In this document: piece by piece, positions 60,885-64,000 of the stretch
Layout: every line of letters begins with the position of its first letter
Position numbering within the stretch: the first letter of the stretch is position 1
Assembly (NCBI GenBank): GCA_964017155.1
Contig: OZ024867.1
Location: forward strand, 29,954,312 to 30,018,311
Source of the DNA: Oasisia sp. SBJ-2009
Lineage: Eukaryota; Annelida; Polychaeta; Sabellida; Siboglinidae
DNA length: 64,000 bases
Direction: 5' to 3'
Translations under genes and position numbers: made by a program
Notes under the pieces: model-generated
Database searches by the model: none
What the model was told of the DNA's origin: nothing
Seen by the model: the letters and a program-made list of their open reading frames with translations, nothing else

Positions 60885-63271
60885 TTATTTGCGCTTTACA
60901 GTCTTGCACTGTGGACAAAACCACTTGCCCCTCGGCACACGTTTTACCTTTAAACATTTAACATGGTACCACTGTACACAACAGTTTTCATTGTCACAAC
61001 AAATCATCTTTTGGCCATCATCTTCTCCACCACAGATACAATACTTACTAGTATTACCTGACTGAATAACAGCATTGCTTGGCACCAAAATTGATTTTGT
61101 GGTGAAATACTTCATGCATAGCTCAGGCATTACACACTTAGCATGGAAGAGCATGCCCTGCTTTGATTTCTCAGCCCACCACACACTATCTGGCACTATC
61201 CTCTCTATGTACAACATTTCGGGTGACCACACAACAAAATCACAATATTCCCGATTTGTCACAAACAACTGCATCTGCACCTGGTAGTAATGTCGGCGTG
61301 TTTTTCTAAGTCTGAACTTCCCATCACTCTCTATAACCATTCAGTCTAGACTACTCATATTACCATCCCGCAAAGTGATAGGACATTTGACTTCAACAAC
61401 CCCCACCCCACAACATGTACAATTTACTAAGCCATCAGGTGTAGCTCCAAACATTGGGTATTGAGTGTTTAAAAACAAACCACAATCGCTACAGTCAAAA
61501 TCGCTGTGCTGTGAATGCTGCGATGTCACATATGCATCCCTAGCAAAGGCCTCGTTAGATTTACCCCAGTCAGTGGCTGCTGAAGAAAAACATTGATCAT
61601 TTGGCGAGCATATGGCTCTTAACAAGGACATAGCTGGCTTCTCTATGCGGGTGTGACAAGCTGCATGGAATGCTGATGCTGTCACCCTGCCTGCCCTCAT
61701 AGTAAACCACAGTTTGCTCTTACTCTGTGCCTTTGTCTGCTCCATCACAAAGTCTACCTGTGCATCACTTACACCAATGTCGAAACTGTCACAGTGGGTC
61801 AGAATGTCCGCATAATTGTCAATATTGATGTCAGGGTCATACAACTGTCCAAGATGTCTTGCAGCCATGTTGGAGACAGACTTAGGGACAAAACTGTCAC
61901 TGTACATGCTGTGCAGGGATAGCACAACTGCATTTGGGCAAGCACGATGCAACTGTGCAAAGAATGTGTCTTGTTCGTGTTTTGTTGGTGAGGGTATGTT
62001 GTGGTATGCAGTGCTGGATGTGTGTGGAGTTGTAGGCGTGTGTGTAGCACTAGCAGCTGGTGTGTGTGGATTTGTAGGCGTGTGTGTAGCACTAGCAGCT
62101 GGTCTGTGTGTATTTGTAGGTGTGTATGTAGCACTAGCAGCTGGTCTGTGTGTATTTGTAGGTGTGTGTGTAGCACTAGCAGCTGGTGTGTGTGAATTTG
62201 TAGGTGTGTGTGGCGTGCTTGCCAAGGTCCTTGCTGCCAGTGTTCTACGTTTCTTGGATGCGGAGGTGAAGTCCATTTCACGGATCCGTTGGAAAGGTGA
62301 CACAAACCTTGCAGGTGTAGGAAACAGCCAGTACGCAGGTACATCCGTCACAGATGCCTCTTTCGTGATCCTCGAGCCGTTTTCCATGGCAAACAGCACA
62401 GCGGCGATGTGGCTGCATCCCTCGCTGAGGCCTGTCATGCATGTGCAGTGTGCAGACTGCACCGAACCGTCGTCAGAAATGATCAGCCATGGTTCCAACG
62501 GCTTGTCGTGTATTCTCATAGAATGAGCAACCTGAAACACAGACAACAAAATAAATAAAACATCAGGAATTATATTATACAATGATTACACAGTAAAATG
62601 TATATTTAACTTTGAATTTATTACAAATAATGGGACCTTCAACAATAATTTTATATTAATAATTTTTATATAGTTTATTATAAACGTAGGCTATATAAAG
62701 TATGTCCAGTTTAAAAAACAGCTTTAGTCTAGGCTTGAATTGCCCTAATTGCACGTTAGTTATGACCATTGGTATAGTATAAACACCGACTGGCATAATC
62801 TACTCCTGCTCGCAAGTCCCAACCTATCACCTAGACCAGGGGCAGGGCGAGGCTAGGCTTGACGAACAGCAGGATCCAGCCTACCCAACTATAAGCATAC
62901 CCAGACGTAACGCCGTAAATAGCTAAAGTCAATGACAATGTTATGTTTACCTTTGCACGGATCAGATGAACGCTGTTTATTTCCTTGTGCAGAATCTGCC
63001 GAATCCACCCATCCTGGAAGTACTTGTATGATTCGAGAGACTTGTACTTTTTCAGTTGTTCGCTGGTGTACGACGATCGGCTGAATATTAGGTAATTTAC
63101 CACATCCAAGAAACCGACGTGTGGCCATTTGGTAACGTCGTTTTCTAAACAAGTGGCCGCGATGTTATATGGATCGCATCCTATCACACTTGTTTTGTCG
63201 TTGTACCTTTTGCGAACATCTGGGGGAAGGGATTTCACGTAATCTGAACACACGTCGCTCGCCATCATCAC
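60885..63271 (-). pseudogene. SWIM-YqaJ-PHD accessory nuclease of the ISL2EU element, one in-frame stop
   Basis: Exon 1 (63271-62951) starts MMMASDVCSDYV and includes WPHVGFLDVVNYLIF and SYKYFQDGWIRQI. A 419-bp GT-AG intron follows (donor AAAG|GTAAAC, acceptor TTTCAG), phase 0. Exon 2 (62531-60885) holds, in order: SWIM finger CTCMTGLSEGCSH, a Pro/Thr/Ala repeat tract, YqaJ nuclease residues GATPDG and VEVKCP, then SSLD followed by TGA (61343-61341). In the same frame it continues through HYYQVQMQLFV, the last YqaJ motif, to a C4HC3 PHD finger starting CICGGEDDG and a stop at 60887-60885. The stop falls between the VEVK and YYQVQ motifs, so it removes part of the nuclease core and the PHD finger. 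Everything else is open. It acts in the nucleus; its role in transposition is not settled. Confidence 0.8.
62000..62225 (-). repeat. 45-bp minisatellite inside the YqaJ gene
   Basis: About five in-frame units encoding AASATHTPTNTHRP-like repeats. It forms the flexible linker between the SWIM and YqaJ domains. Confidence 0.85.
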
Positions 63272-63344
63272 TACAAAGCTTGGGAATCAAAATGGAGTCG
63301 CGCGGTGCAAAGTGGGTAATATTTCATAGGCGCACGTGAAGTGG

Positions 63345-63393
63345 TGACGTCAGTGAATACAAGCAATTGTTGACTAAGAATGCTGTGACGTCA
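63345..63393. promoter_or_regulatory. two consensus CRE sites upstream of the YqaJ gene
   Basis: TGACGTCA at 63345-63352 and at 63386-63393, 41 bp apart, within 125 bp upstream of the exon 1 ATG. Perfect palindromic cAMP-response (CREB/ATF) motifs. Function inferred only. Confidence 0.45.
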
Positions 63394-63479
63394 TACCCTC
63401 GGTACGATCGCTGAGACTGAAAGGTCAAGAATTCGCAGCGACGCAGCTATCATACAAATTGGTGGGAACCGCTAAAAAA

Positions 63480-63977
63480 AGTGCCTCGGAATTGTTCAAC
63501 CACGCACCCAAGTACGATGTTATGCAACAACAACATATTATATTTAAATTGTCACTGTCCATGCCTTATTAAAACGGTTTAAATTTAGTGAATTCACTAC
63601 ACCCGATTGACGCAAACAACGAAACGTATATACGAAGATATCTGATCAACAGAAAATATAAACAAGTGCCAACCTGTCGCGGTGTTCAACGGCCAGAGCT
63701 CTTCCGCAAGCGTTGAAGATCGAGCCACCGAAGACGTGATATTGACGAAATAGCCGTCACACGCCAGACTGCCTGCACATTTGGCAAATACGACCAATCT
63801 ACTGCGCAGTTGTAACAGGGTCTCGTCACTCGCTCTGTCCGACAGGTGTTATAGACGTGACTTCCCATTCGACCAGTTCAGCGTCCACTGCATATGATGG
63901 AGCGACCACTAATGAAGACGAGTAACCCAACCTCTCTCATTGGTCGCACACCATAGTGTCAAGGAAACGATGATTGA
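63480..63977. other. no gene seen
   Basis: Unique-looking sequence without coding or repeat signals that I can support. Confidence 0.4.
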
Positions 63978-64000
63978 AGCGGAAGCGGAAGCGGAAGCGG
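63978..64000. repeat. (GGAAGC)n array running off the window
   Basis: Nearly four perfect hexamer units at the very end; the array probably continues beyond. Confidence 0.8.

Larger units (their letters stand above)
59041..63480. mobile_element. ISL2EU-type (PIF/Harbinger-related) DNA transposon
   Basis: Two convergent genes: a DDE transposase (plus) and a SWIM-YqaJ-PHD accessory protein (minus). Their 3' ends are separated by about 470 bp that includes a tandem duplication. This gene pair is the hallmark of ISL2EU (IS4EU) elements known from many animals. I could not identify terminal inverted repeats. The left side appears cut off: the first transposase exon is missing and a retrotransposon tail ends within the intron. 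The right end is only estimated. Confidence 0.75.

Noticed and set aside
63597..63868. Missing TM1-5 of the GPCR remnant on the far side of the transposon
   Set aside because: The short minus-strand frames here show no receptor motifs (no GN, LAxAD or ER).

Overview
This is nuclear DNA from an animal, most likely a marine invertebrate. The evidence is a spliced Golgi-type sulfotransferase with class-A GPCR genes, tRNA-derived SINEs, several non-LTR retrotransposon families, a PIF/Harbinger-related ISL2EU transposon, and very long uninterrupted microsatellites. I cannot name the phylum; lophotrochozoan, ambulacrarian and cephalochordate genomes all carry such elements. Gene density is low and repeats make up most of the window.

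Host genes: three intact intronless class-A GPCR paralogues lie on the minus strand (7429-8415, 11733-12728, 35576-36610), with the remnant of a fourth at 56316-56588. They share an almost identical 3' end but differ strongly elsewhere. All lack the usual TM3 cysteine, TM4 tryptophan and TM5 proline. A three-exon WSCD-like sulfotransferase lies on the plus strand (24106-27681); its first intron starts with GC instead of GT.

Layout: 0-7 kb holds a SINE, a foldback-like element (about 1279-3684) and TA arrays. 7-13.5 kb holds GPCR 1 and 2, which form a tandem duplication with a retrotransposon fragment between them. 13.9-17.8 kb holds large 8-bp and 4-bp satellites. 18-19.8 kb holds two degenerate non-LTR elements. 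20-23 kb holds SINEs and long TA, TGTA and TG arrays. 24-27.7 kb is the sulfotransferase gene. 28.9-33.4 kb is a 4.5-kb palindrome made of two inverted copies of a broken SWIM-domain gene of ISL2EU type. 33.5-35.5 kb is microsatellite, followed by GPCR 3. 39.7-46 kb holds three giant arrays (CA-rich; CCACTG/CCACGG plus ACG; GTGTGC). 46.4-47.5 kb holds RTE-like tails. 48.6-54.9 kb is a 6.3-kb foldback element flanked by a short direct repeat. 55.8-59.0 kb is a nest of two retrotransposon fragments around the GPCR remnant. 59.1-63.3 kb is an ISL2EU transposon with a transposase and a convergent SWIM-YqaJ-PHD gene.

How the parts relate: the ISL2EU genes form a mobile unit, with a DDE transposase and an accessory nuclease. 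The accessory gene has one in-frame stop, and the transposase lacks its first (probably THAP) exon. Several microsatellites start exactly at retroelement tails, so retroposition appears to seed the arrays here. The GPCRs look like a lineage-specific receptor family kept similar at the 3' end by gene conversion or selection. I found no prokaryotic features, CRISPR arrays, rRNA genes or intact tRNA genes.
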